From positions 1 to 35,777 of the forward strand of contig JANWWH010000009.1 in the NCBI GenBank assembly GCA_025056375.1: a stretch of 35,777 nt of DNA, written 5' to 3'. Every line of letters starts with the position of its first letter. The stretch's first letter is position 1. A program made the position numbers and the translations under genes. Of the stretch, positions 8,746 to 17,887 are shown piece by piece. Below the pieces are notes generated by a model. The model saw nothing but the letters and a program-made list of their open reading frames with translations, did not search any database and was not told where the DNA came from. This stretch comes from Aquificaceae bacterium (GTDB taxonomy: Bacteria; Aquificota; Aquificia; Aquificales; Aquificaceae).

Positions 8746-9216
8746 ATGAACAAACCAAGGAAGACAAATTACACGGATATAGAGTTTAGAGACATGATAA
8801 GGGGGGTCAGCGATAGTAGCCAAAGGGTTTACTTTAGCGATGTGGACTTTGTGGAGTACGTATATAAAAACAATACCAGAGAGTATGTATGTATTTTGGA
8901 AGCCAAAAGGAAGTATCAAATAGGGAACGGTGAATACAGACTGGTTGATTCAGACAAGGCAGTCATAGGCTTGGCAAAGCGGTTAGGAATACCCTTCCTT
9001 TTTGTGTTTTATGAGGAGGGAAAGCTCGAAGACCAAGAGGACGTCCTTTTAGTGTGGGTAGAGGAAGAGGTGGAACTTCTTAGCGTTAGCGGGGCACTCC
9101 AAGAGGGTAAAGCGGTCAATTTAAGTGTGGGTAAACTCAAGGAATTCCTAAGATGCGTAGGAAGCAGACCCTTTAAAGATTGCTGGAGAGAACTTCAAGG
9201 GTCTTTTCTTAGATGA
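8746..9216 (+). CDS. Small PD-(D/E)XK nuclease-like protein, putative restriction subunit
   Basis: No named family is recognised by sequence alone. The 156 residues show a PD-(D/E)XK layout: acidic D32/D34 in FSDVDFVEY, a strand ending in ILEAKRK with E52-x-K54, then a helix/strand DKAVIGLAKRLGIPFLFVFY (residues 70-89), which resembles the segment after the catalytic lysine in many such nucleases. The N-terminal TDIEFRDMIRG helix could supply the first acidic residue. It lies 3 nt after the methyltransferase stop and overlaps the helicase start by ATGA, so the three products are made together. The inferred role is the DNA-cutting subunit of the system, since the helicase shows no nuclease motif of its own. 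This is an inference from motif and context. Confidence 0.65.
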   Translation: MNKPRKTNYTDIEFRDMIRGVSDSSQRVYFSDVDFVEYVYKNNTREYVCILEAKRKYQIGNGEYRLVDSDKAVIGLAKRLGIPFLFVFYEEGKLEDQEDVLLVWVEEEVELLSVSGALQEGKAVNLSVGKLKEFLRCVGSRPFKDCWRELQGSFLR

Positions 9217-11267
9217 TACTGAGCGGAATAATAAAGAGCCTGAACTTAGACTGCGACAACCTCCTAAAGACAGACCTTTTTACCTTTTCTCTTTCCAAGA
9301 CCCTCTTTGAATATCAGGTGGAGGCAGTTAAGAGTGCGGTAAAAGTCCTATACCTCTACTACGGAGAAGGTAGAGAGAAGCTATACCATAGGTATAAAAG
9401 GTATTCGGAGGGTAAAAGTCTTTGCTTCAGGCTTAAAAAACAAGCTGTAGAGATACTTAGTAGTGAAGGTTTTCACATAGAAGAGGACAGGATATGCCTG
9501 CAACAGATAATAAACCGCGCCAGCTTCTGGATGGCTACCGGCTCTGGTAAGACGCTGGTAATTATAAAGGTAATGGAAGTTTTGAAGGAGCTAATCGGTA
9601 GAAAACTTATTCCAAAGTCAGACATTTTGTTCCTTACCTACAGAGAAGACCTTATAGAGCAGTTCACGAGGCACCTTGATGAGTTCAACCAACACAGAGA
9701 TGATAAGATACACGCTTTCAGTCTCAAAGACTATGCAAAGGTAAAGGCGAGGGTAGACTTACACTTAAACAGAGATGGTGTTGATGTGTTTTACTACAGG
9801 TCTGACCTCCTTTCGGAGGAGGAGAAGGAGAAGATACTTAACTACAGGAGATTTCCAAGAAACTGGTATCTCCTACTTGACGAAGCACACAAGGGAGACA
9901 AAAGGGACAGCAAAAGACAGGCTATATTTACCGCTCTGTCAAAGGAAGGGTTTATGTTTAATTTCTCCGCCACCTTTACCGAGGAGATAGACCACCTAAC
10001 CTGCGCTTACAACCTGAACCTTGCAGAGTTTCTTTCTCACGGCTACGGGAAAAGGATAGCACTCCTTGGATACGGCACAGAGGCAATAGTGGACAGGAGA
10101 GGAAAATTCTCAAAAGAAGAAAAGGAAAAGACGCTTTTGAAAACTTTGATTTTGTTCACGCTAATAAAAAAAGCAAGAAAGAGAACCCCTTTCTATCACG
10201 AGCCCCTTATGCTCGTGCTGGGCAACTCGGTTAATACTGAAGAGTCAGACCTTGAGCTGTTCTTTAAAGAACTTTCAAAAATTGCGGGGAAAAGGGTGTC
10301 CGACAAGATGTTCAGCTCCGCACAGGAAGAATTAAAAGAAGAACTCTCCAGCATGAGGTATGCCTTTGAGAGGGAAGCATACTCTCTAAGTGTAGAAGAT
10401 GTATCCATGGAGGAGGTCCTTTATAGGGTTTTTAACGCGGAGGGTCCAGGAGGAATAGAGGTGATAAAGATGGAGGAAAACGCGCAAGAGCTCATTTTTA
10501 AACACAAAGTCTCCGACAGACCCTTTATGTTGCTGAAGATAGGTGACATCTCTAACTGGTTAAAGCACAAACTGGAGGGCTACGAAATAGTTGAGAAGTT
10601 TGACACGAGAAAGGTATTCAGCGAGCTCAACAGCCCAGAAGGCTCCAGCATAAACCTTCTCCTGGGTTCAAGAGCCTTCTACGAGGGATGGGACAGCAGT
10701 AGACCCAACTTAATCCTCTACCTTAACATAGGAAAGCAAGAAGCTAAGAAGTTCCTGCTCCAGTCCATAGGCAGGGGGGTTCGCATAGAAGTCCTCTCAA
10801 AAAGAAAAAGGCTTGCCTTCGTAGACCCTCAGGAATACGAGAAAAACAGAAAATATGTGGACTATCTGGAGACCCTCTTTATCCTTGGCACAAAGCCTGA
10901 AGACCTGAAAAAAGTGCTGGAGGTGCTCAAGGAAGAAGATAAAAGAGCCAAAGAACAATCTTACGAGGTAGGTCTCTCGGTAAGAGATAAAACTCACGCC
11001 CTTCAAAGAGAAGAACCCTCAAGCTTCCAGAAAGTGCGGATAAGCGAAGAGGATTTTGAGCTCTTGAAAGCTTACTGCCAATATCTTGGTCCAAAAATAC
11101 TCCTGCTTAAGCATAATCTTAGCTTAGGAGCTCTAAGGTTTATCCTTGAAAGTATCGAAGAGCCTGAAAGATTTTACGATTTTGAAGGACAGAGCCTAAG
11201 GGACATAGAGCTAATAATGAAAAGAGTAGTGGAACACTTCAAGGTGACCTCATCTCTTCATCCTTAG
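9213..11267 (+). CDS. DEAD/DEAH helicase, Type III Res-like, apparently without nuclease domain
   Basis: Superfamily 2 DNA-dependent ATPase expected to translocate on DNA in the restriction reaction. In its 684 residues are the Walker A MATGSGKT (107-114), DEAH (223-226), the SAT motif in FNFSATF (about 250-256), the motif V segment FYEGWDSSRPN typical of Type III Res and Type I HsdR proteins, and motif VI QSIGRGVRIE (517-526). Classical Res proteins are 900-1000 residues with a C-terminal PD-(D/E)XK domain; here the last 150 residues are mostly helical and no D...ExK pattern was found. The start overlaps the preceding nuclease-like gene (ATGA). The 3' end overlaps the convergent dnaG by 18 nt. 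Confidence 0.85.
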   Translation: MILSGIIKSLNLDCDNLLKTDLFTFSLSKTLFEYQVEAVKSAVKVLYLYYGEGREKLYHRYKRYSEGKSLCFRLKKQAVEILSSEGFHIEEDRICLQQIINRASFWMATGSGKTLVIIKVMEVLKELIGRKLIPKSDILFLTYREDLIEQFTRHLDEFNQHRDDKIHAFSLKDYAKVKARVDLHLNRDGVDVFYYRSDLLSEEEKEKILNYRRFPRNWYLLLDEAHKGDKRDSKRQAIFTALSKEGFMFNFSATFTEEIDHLTCAYNLNLAEFLSHGYGKRIALLGYGTEAIVDRRGKFSKEEKEKTLLKTLILFTLIKKARKRTPFYHEPLMLVLGNSVNTEESDLELFFKELSKIAGKRVSDKMFSSAQEELKEELSSMRYAFEREAYSLSVEDVSMEEVLYRVFNAEGPGGIEVIKMEENAQELIFKHKVSDRPFMLLKIGDISNWLKHKLEGYEIVEKFDTRKVFSELNSPEGSSINLLLGSRAFYEGWDSSRPNLILYLNIGKQEAKKFLLQSIGRGVRIEVLSKRKRLAFVDPQEYEKNRKYVDYLETLFILGTKPEDLKKVLEVLKEEDKRAKEQSYEVGLSVRDKTHALQREEPSSFQKVRISEEDFELLKAYCQYLGPKILLLKHNLSLGALRFILESIEEPERFYDFEGQSLRDIELIMKRVVEHFKVTSSLHP

Positions 11268-12785
11268 CTTTCTTGGCTGTGCCTTGCTCCTTTCCCTTGC
11301 CTTCTGAAAGTCCTCCGGGTCTTCCATCTCCGGCAGTCTAAGCAGGTGGAGGCTTTCTTGAAAAGCTCTCTGGAGGTCGTAGGCTCTGAAGTTTTTTATG
11401 TAATCTGGCAGGAGGTGATACTCTTCTTTGCGGAGGGCTTCCACGAGCTCGATTGCCTGAGGTGATAGCTTTAGCCCCTCCAGCTCCACACCTTCAAAGC
11501 CAAATCTGTAAAGACCCGCCAGCAGGACAGCTTCCTGATAGCCCAGTGAGAAGCTGTTAGCCTTTTTTGTCCCTTCGACCTTTACCGTTCTTTCTTGAAG
11601 GCTTGTCAGTGGAAGCCCGGTAATCCTTGAGAGCTCCTTAAGGAGCTCATACCTCTTGACGCTGTCCGGGATAAAGCTGCAGAAGTAAAGGAGGTCCTCA
11701 AAGGCTTCTTTGTTCCCTTCTCTTATCCTTTCCAAATAGTCAACCTCTACCTCTTTAGCGGAGAGGAGAAGGTTTTTAAGGGTTTCAGGCTCTTTTCTTA
11801 CAAAAGAATCCGGGTCCTCACCCTCAGGGAGGTAGACCACCCTCACTTTCATACCTGTCCTGAGAAGGTAGGGCAAGGAAGACCTAACCGCCTTCCTTCC
11901 CGCCCTGTCTCCATCGTAGAGTAGCACCGCCCTTTTTGTAAGTTTTGAAAGGAGAAGGGCTTGCTCCTCGGTGAGTGCAGTGCCAAGGGGTGCGGTGCAG
12001 TTTCTTATGCCTTCTTGCCAGAGGCTAAGGAGGTCAAAGTAGCCCTCCACCAGTATAACTTCTTCCTTTTCTCTTATGTAATCCTTAGCTTCGTGCAGTC
12101 CAAAAAGACCTGACCCTTTCCTGAAAACCTCCGATTCGGGAGAGTTCACATACTTAGGATGGCCTTCTTCAAGACTTCTACCCCCAAAGGCTACCACATC
12201 ACCGCTCATGTCCCTTATGGGTATAACCAGCCTCTTCCTGAAAAGGTCTCTGTAAAATTCTCCCTCAACATTTACAAGGTTACCGCTCCTCTCGTAAACC
12301 TCCAAAAGACCTTCCTCCTTGAGGAGCTTTACCAGCTTCTCCGTGTCTCCGCCAAAACCAAGCTGGAATTTGTTGATGGTGCTTGAGTTCAAACCTCTGT
12401 TTTGGAGGTATACAAGAGCCTGTGGGTTTTCTCTCAGCTCCTGCCGGTAAAACTCCGTAACCCTCTGAAGGGCAAGCAGGAGCTTGCTATTCTTCTCTTT
12501 CTTCTTAAGTTTTATGGGTATGTTATACCTCTTTGCAAGCTTCTCAAGAGCTTCCAGATAGTCTATGTTTTCGTAAAGAGAAACAAACTTGACCGCATCA
12601 CCGCCCACACCGCAACCAAAGCATTTAAATATACCCCTGGAAGGAGAAACGTAAAAGGAAGGCGTGTCATCTGGATGAAAGGGGCATCGGGCAACAAAGT
12701 TGTTACCCACTCTTTTGAGTTCTATGTAAGAGGAGATGACCTCTACTATGTCTATTTTTCCAAGCTGGTCTTTGGTGGTGGGCAT
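11250..12785 (-). CDS. dnaG: DNA primase
   Basis: DnaG makes RNA primers for chromosome replication. The 511 residues show the CHC2 zinc-binding domain (C34, H37, C55, C58 in CPFHPDDTPSFY...FKCFGC), the primase core with LGFGG and FGGRSL segments, and the TOPRIM motifs VEGYFD (246-251) and YDGDRAG (290-296). The C-terminal helicase-interacting region after about residue 370 is short, since many primases reach about 600 residues, but no frameshift is apparent. The start codon has a TATAAT 7 nt upstream and no Shine-Dalgarno. The promoter overlaps that of the divergent hemD; only 17 bp separate the two start codons. Confidence 0.96.
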   Translation of the reverse strand: MPTTKDQLGKIDIVEVISSYIELKRVGNNFVARCPFHPDDTPSFYVSPSRGIFKCFGCGVGGDAVKFVSLYENIDYLEALEKLAKRYNIPIKLKKKEKNSKLLLALQRVTEFYRQELRENPQALVYLQNRGLNSSTINKFQLGFGGDTEKLVKLLKEEGLLEVYERSGNLVNVEGEFYRDLFRKRLVIPIRDMSGDVVAFGGRSLEEGHPKYVNSPESEVFRKGSGLFGLHEAKDYIREKEEVILVEGYFDLLSLWQEGIRNCTAPLGTALTEEQALLLSKLTKRAVLLYDGDRAGRKAVRSSLPYLLRTGMKVRVVYLPEGEDPDSFVRKEPETLKNLLLSAKEVEVDYLERIREGNKEAFEDLLYFCSFIPDSVKRYELLKELSRITGLPLTSLQERTVKVEGTKKANSFSLGYQEAVLLAGLYRFGFEGVELEGLKLSPQAIELVEALRKEEYHLLPDYIKNFRAYDLQRAFQESLHLLRLPEMEDPEDFQKARERSKAQPRKLRMKR

Positions 12786-12802
12786 AGGATAAATTATAGG
12801 CT
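12786..12802. promoter_or_regulatory. Divergent overlapping -10 boxes between dnaG and hemD
   Basis: On the minus strand TATAAT (12793-12798) lies 7 nt before the dnaG ATG. On the plus strand TAAATT (12790-12795) lies 7 nt before the hemD ATG. The two boxes share 12793-12795. Neither side has room for a 5' UTR or ribosome site, so both mRNAs should be leaderless. A GTGTCA at the right distance (17 nt) on the minus strand is a weak -35 for dnaG. Confidence 0.5.
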
Positions 12803-13518
12803 ATGAGGGTGGTCCTGACACGAAGCCCCGAAGATATACAGAAGGACAGACAGGTCTTTGAAAGGGAAGGCTTTGAAGTCATAGCCCTTCCCCTCATACA
12901 AGAGGTGCCCCTCCACTTTGAAGTGCCGAGGGTGGAGTTTGACTTTGTAGTTTTCCAGAGCCCAAGGGCTGTCAGGCTCTTCCTCTCAAAATACAGACTG
13001 GATGGAGAGAAAGTAGTGGTGGTAGGTGAAAAGACGAAGAGAGAGGTAGAGAGGTTTGGCTACGAAGTTTGGGCTATGCCGGAAGACTACTACGGGAAGG
13101 AACTATTGAAAATCTTCAGAGGGCTCTCTGGAAAGGTGCTCCTACCAAGGTCTGGCGTAGGCAGGGACGAAGTGATAGAGGGTCTTAGGGAACTCGGGCT
13201 TGAGGTCTATCCTCTGGAGGTTTATACCTTAAAGGAGAAGATTTACGAAAGGGGTGAGCTTGTGGAGAAGCTTTCAGGGGCTGATGCAGTGCTCTTTGCC
13301 AGCCCATCCGCCCTCAAGGGACTTTTGGCAAACTTGCAAAAGGAAGATATAAAAAGGCTCTTAGCAGGAAAGGTCTTAGTATGTCTTGGCAAAACCACAG
13401 AAGATTTCCTGAAGGAAACCCTCTGCCTTTACTGTCATACACCTGAAAAACCAACCCTTGAAAAGGTGGTAGAACTCCTCAAAACAATGGCATTAAAATT
13501 GCATAATATAAATGGAGA

Positions 13519-13522
<4 letters not shown>
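12803..13522 (+). CDS. hemD: Uroporphyrinogen-III synthase
   Basis: HemD closes and rearranges hydroxymethylbilane to uroporphyrinogen III, the branch point to haem, sirohaem and corrinoids. The family is weakly conserved. The 239 residues show its usual marks: an N-terminal MRVVLTRSPED strand, DFVVFQSPRAVRLF, a VVGEKTKRE turn, the LLPRSGVGRDEVIEGLRELGLEV linker, VYTLKE and DAVLFASPSALKGL. Two alternating Rossmann-like domains are consistent with this. It starts 17 bp from dnaG on the opposite strand and overlaps lpxC by 4 nt (ATGA) at its end, forming a two-gene operon. hemL lies elsewhere in this window, not in the same operon. Confidence 0.88.
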
Positions 13523-15316
<1,794 letters not shown>

Positions 15317-15341
15317 TCTTAGTGGAGAATTATAAAACCCT

Positions 15342-16106
15342 TCAAGCCTTAAGGCTTTTTCTTCTCAAGGCTTTTCTGTATTCCTCAAGTGCGAGTTTTT
15401 CCTGTTCCTCGTAAGCACTTTCTCTCTCTATAAGGTTCGCCCAGTCCACCAAGTGGGCTTCAAACCAAGGACCATCGGTGCATGCCAATCTTTGTTTTCC
15501 TTCCACAAGAACCCTGCATACCAAACATAGCCCCACCGCATCCAGCATATGAGTGTTGACCATGCTTATCACGGGCTTTTGACTGTATATAGAAGTTAGC
15601 CTTTTTGATAGCCTGTTACTACCTGCGGAGGCTACCAAGTCCACATGGAGAGCTCTGAGCTCTCCATCGTGTATAACTTCGTCAAAGACCCTTCCTGCCT
15701 CTTCCTGCAGGTAAAAATCCTCTGATGTATGGAAGAGTAGGAGCTCCTTTCCTTGAGCCTTCAGAGCCTTTGCCACATTGAGAGCGGGTGCTATACCCCA
15801 GGAGTGGGTGTAGAAGGCTACCTTGCGGTAATGTCCGAGGGGAAAAGGCTTTCCGAGGGGTCCTGCCACATAGAAGAGGTTCTCCGCCTCCTCTATAAGT
15901 TCAAGGGTGGACTTGCCTACACCTTTCACAAAACAGGTAAAGTAACCCTCGCTAACCTCTAATATGCTGAGGGGCACAGGTTCAGAGGTTTCTCTGTGCT
16001 GGAGCATCACGAACTGACCCGGCATAGCCCTTGAGATATGCTCCGCCTTAATCTTTAGTAAACAGGCTTTTTCGGAGAGCTTCACCTTTTCCACTATAGG
16101 GTGCAT
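15342..16106 (-). CDS. NfnA/PyrK-like FAD and [2Fe-2S] electron-transfer subunit
   Basis: Member of the ferredoxin-NADP reductase-like family that includes NfnA/SudB and PyrK. The 254 residues show an FAD domain with MPGQFVMLQHRETSEPVPLSIL, a nucleotide-binding half with VAGPLGKPF, and a C-terminal cluster motif D189-AVGL-C194-LV-C197 ... C209-TDGP. One Asp plus three Cys is the ligand set known for NfnA-type small subunits, rather than the four cysteines of PyrK, so NfnA-like is preferred. No NfnB (GltD-like) or PyrD partner is in the window, so the partner is unknown. The start at 16106 is chosen because TATAAT lies exactly 7 nt before it; an ATG at 16115 overlaps that box. Confidence 0.75.
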   Translation of the reverse strand: MHPIVEKVKLSEKACLLKIKAEHISRAMPGQFVMLQHRETSEPVPLSILEVSEGYFTCFVKGVGKSTLELIEEAENLFYVAGPLGKPFPLGHYRKVAFYTHSWGIAPALNVAKALKAQGKELLLFHTSEDFYLQEEAGRVFDEVIHDGELRALHVDLVASAGSNRLSKRLTSIYSQKPVISMVNTHMLDAVGLCLVCRVLVEGKQRLACTDGPWFEAHLVDWANLIERESAYEEQEKLALEEYRKALRRKSLKA

Positions 16107-16113
16107 GCACAAC

Positions 16114-16119
16114 ATTATA
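16114..16119 (-). promoter_or_regulatory. -10 box of the NfnA-like gene
   Basis: TATAAT on the minus strand, 7 nt before the ATG at 16106 and 12 nt after the stop of the preceding lipoprotein gene. No Shine-Dalgarno lies between, so a leaderless mRNA is implied. Confidence 0.5.
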
Positions 16120-16130
16120 AGGTCTTTGGG

Positions 16131-16577
16131 TCAGGAAGAACCTTCCTTGCTGGAGGTGGGTATGTAGAGCCCCGGGTGGGTCTTTAGGAGCTTACCCCTT
16201 TTGTCAAAGATGTATGTGGAGGGTAGAAAGGTTATAGGAAGGTGGTCGTTAAAACGCACCTCCGTGTCAATCAGCGTAAGGAATTTGTCCCTTATGCCGA
16301 GCTCACGGTAACTCTTCAACACATCCTCGGAGGTCATGGCTACCGCGTAGGATATGATTAAAAATTCTTTTCTCTCTTCTACAAGCCTATTTAGCTCCTT
16401 CAGGTCTTTGGAGTGCCCCGCACAGGTCTTGCTCCAAACATAAAGCAGAGTATCCCTACCCTTGTAGTCGGAGAGATAGACAACCCTGTTGTCGAGGGTT
16501 CTCACCTGCACCTTTGGAATCTTCTCAGCTCTGCAGGAAAGGAGAAAAAGGAGGAAAAGAAGAAGGAGTTTAGACAT
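16131..16577 (-). CDS. Thioredoxin-fold lipoprotein (TlpA/SCO-like), second active-site Cys replaced
   Basis: The start MSKLLLLFLLFLLSCRAEK at 16577 gives a lipoprotein signal with lipobox LLSC (C15); the start lies in the last codons of thrC (8-nt overlap). The mature 130 residues have the thioredoxin-fold pattern of TlpA/AhpC-TSA proteins: LSDYKGRDTLLYVWS, the redox site W48-SKT-C52-A-G-H55, a helix, TLIDTEVRFNDHL, and the cis-Pro region FLPSTYIFDKRGKLL. The expected CxxC is C-x-x-H here, so a normal two-cysteine disulfide cannot form, and a peroxidatic, metal-binding or mixed-disulfide role is possible. It probably faces the periplasm from a lipid anchor. Coupling to thrC looks positional. 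Confidence 0.75.
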   Translation of the reverse strand: MSKLLLLFLLFLLSCRAEKIPKVQVRTLDNRVVYLSDYKGRDTLLYVWSKTCAGHSKDLKELNRLVEERKEFLIISYAVAMTSEDVLKSYRELGIRDKFLTLIDTEVRFNDHLPITFLPSTYIFDKRGKLLKTHPGLYIPTSSKEGSS

Positions 16578-17799
16578 GGGTGAGTATCTTTTCTTTAAAG
16601 TCCGCAAGGCTTGGCTTTATGTGAAGGGTTTCCTTCAGGTATCCCTCCAAAACCTCCATGGTCTTGTAGCCGTTGCCCGTTATGTATGCTACTACCCTTT
16701 CCTCTTTTCCAAAGGCACCCTTTTGGACGAGCTTTTTCAGAACCGCTATGGTTGTTCCACCTGCGGTCTCCGTGAATATACCCTCTGTCTCCGCAAGGAG
16801 CTTTATACCCTCTATGATTTCCTCATCTGTGGCAGTTTCCCAGTCTCCACCGCTATCTTTCGTAACCTGAAGGGCGTATATGCCGTCCGCAGGGTTACCT
16901 ATAGCTATGGACTTCGCTATCGTGTTGGGTCGCACGGGTTTTATAAAGTCCCTTCCCTCTCTCCATGCCTGAGCTATAGGAGAGCATCCCTCCGCCTGTG
17001 CACCGTAGACTCTTGTCTTCACCCCCTCTATGAGCCCCACTTTCAACATCTCTCTAAGACCCTTCCATATCTTGGTTATGAGCGAACCTGAGGCAGCTGG
17101 TGCTACCACCGCATCGGGTGCTCTCCAGCCGAGCTGTTCCACCACCTCAAAGGCAAGGGTCTTGGAACCCTCCGCGTAGAAGGGTCTTATGTTTATGTTT
17201 ACAAAAGCCCACTGAAGCTCACTGGCTATCTCCGAGCATAGCCTGTTTACATCGTCGTAAGTGCCTTCCACTGCCACCACCGTAGGTGAAAAGACTAAAC
17301 TTCCGTATATCTTCTGAGACTCCAGGTTGGCTGGTATAAAGACAAAACAGTTAAGGCTTGCCTGTGATGCGTGGCTGGCCACCGAGTTGGCAAGGTTTCC
17401 TGTAGAGGCGCAGGCAACAGTGTCAAAGCCAAACTCTATGGCTTTGGATATGGCTACGGATACAACCCTGTCCTTGAAGGAAAGGGTAGGGTGGTTTACC
17501 GAGTCATCCTTTATGTAGAGGTTGGAGAGCCCCAGCACCTTACCCAAGTTCTCCGCCTTTTTCAGAGGCGTAAAGCCCGCGTTCAGACCTACCTTTGGCT
17601 CTTCCACGGGCAGGAGGTCTACATAACGCCAGAGGCTTTTTGGTCCTTCCTCTATCTTCTCCCTGCTTATCCTCCGCCTTATCTCTTCGTAGTCATACTT
17701 TACCTCCAAGGGTCCAAAACAGAACTCGCACACGTGCATGGGTTGTATAGGATACTCTCTACCACACTCTCTGCACTTAAGACCGAGGGTCTTTGCCAT
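16570..17799 (-). CDS. thrC: Threonine synthase
   Basis: ThrC converts O-phosphohomoserine to threonine with PLP. The 409 residues begin with a rubredoxin-like zinc ribbon (C9-x2-C12 ... C24-x2-C27) seen in many archaeal/thermophile-type threonine synthases. The PLP site follows with LSFKDR (K109), ACASTGNLANSVA, the VAPAASGSLITKIWKG segment and TAGGTTIAVLKKL. The start has a Shine-Dalgarno (GGAGGTGG, about 17803-17810) and a divergent promoter shared with hemL. The 3' end overlaps the lipoprotein gene. Nothing appears degenerate. Confidence 0.95.
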   Translation of the reverse strand: MAKTLGLKCRECGREYPIQPMHVCEFCFGPLEVKYDYEEIRRRISREKIEEGPKSLWRYVDLLPVEEPKVGLNAGFTPLKKAENLGKVLGLSNLYIKDDSVNHPTLSFKDRVVSVAISKAIEFGFDTVACASTGNLANSVASHASQASLNCFVFIPANLESQKIYGSLVFSPTVVAVEGTYDDVNRLCSEIASELQWAFVNINIRPFYAEGSKTLAFEVVEQLGWRAPDAVVAPAASGSLITKIWKGLREMLKVGLIEGVKTRVYGAQAEGCSPIAQAWREGRDFIKPVRPNTIAKSIAIGNPADGIYALQVTKDSGGDWETATDEEIIEGIKLLAETEGIFTETAGGTTIAVLKKLVQKGAFGKEERVVAYITGNGYKTMEVLEGYLKETLHIKPSLADFKEKILTHV

Positions 17800-17833
17800 A
17801 CCGCCACCTCCGCCAGTGGTCTAAGAGGTTAAG

Positions 17834-17841
17834 ATTATAAT
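17834..17841. promoter_or_regulatory. Bidirectional -10 element between thrC and hemL
   Basis: ATTATAAT reads TATAAT on both strands: minus 17834-17839 toward thrC, plus 17836-17841 toward hemL. Both genes have a proper Shine-Dalgarno, so unlike several neighbours these transcripts have ordinary leaders. Matching -35 boxes are not clear. Confidence 0.4.
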
Positions 17842-17887
17842 ATACGCTGACCTGCATAAAGAAAAGTTTTAAGGTCGGAGGCTTTGG

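Noticed and set aside
11250-12785. DnaG as a truncated pseudogene
   Set aside because: The zinc, core and TOPRIM motifs are all intact; only the C-terminal helicase-binding part is short, which is known to vary.
15344-15363. AAGCCTTAAGGCTT palindrome followed by T residues as a terminator
   Set aside because: The T-run is on the plus strand, where no gene ends. It overlaps the 3' end of a minus-strand coding region.
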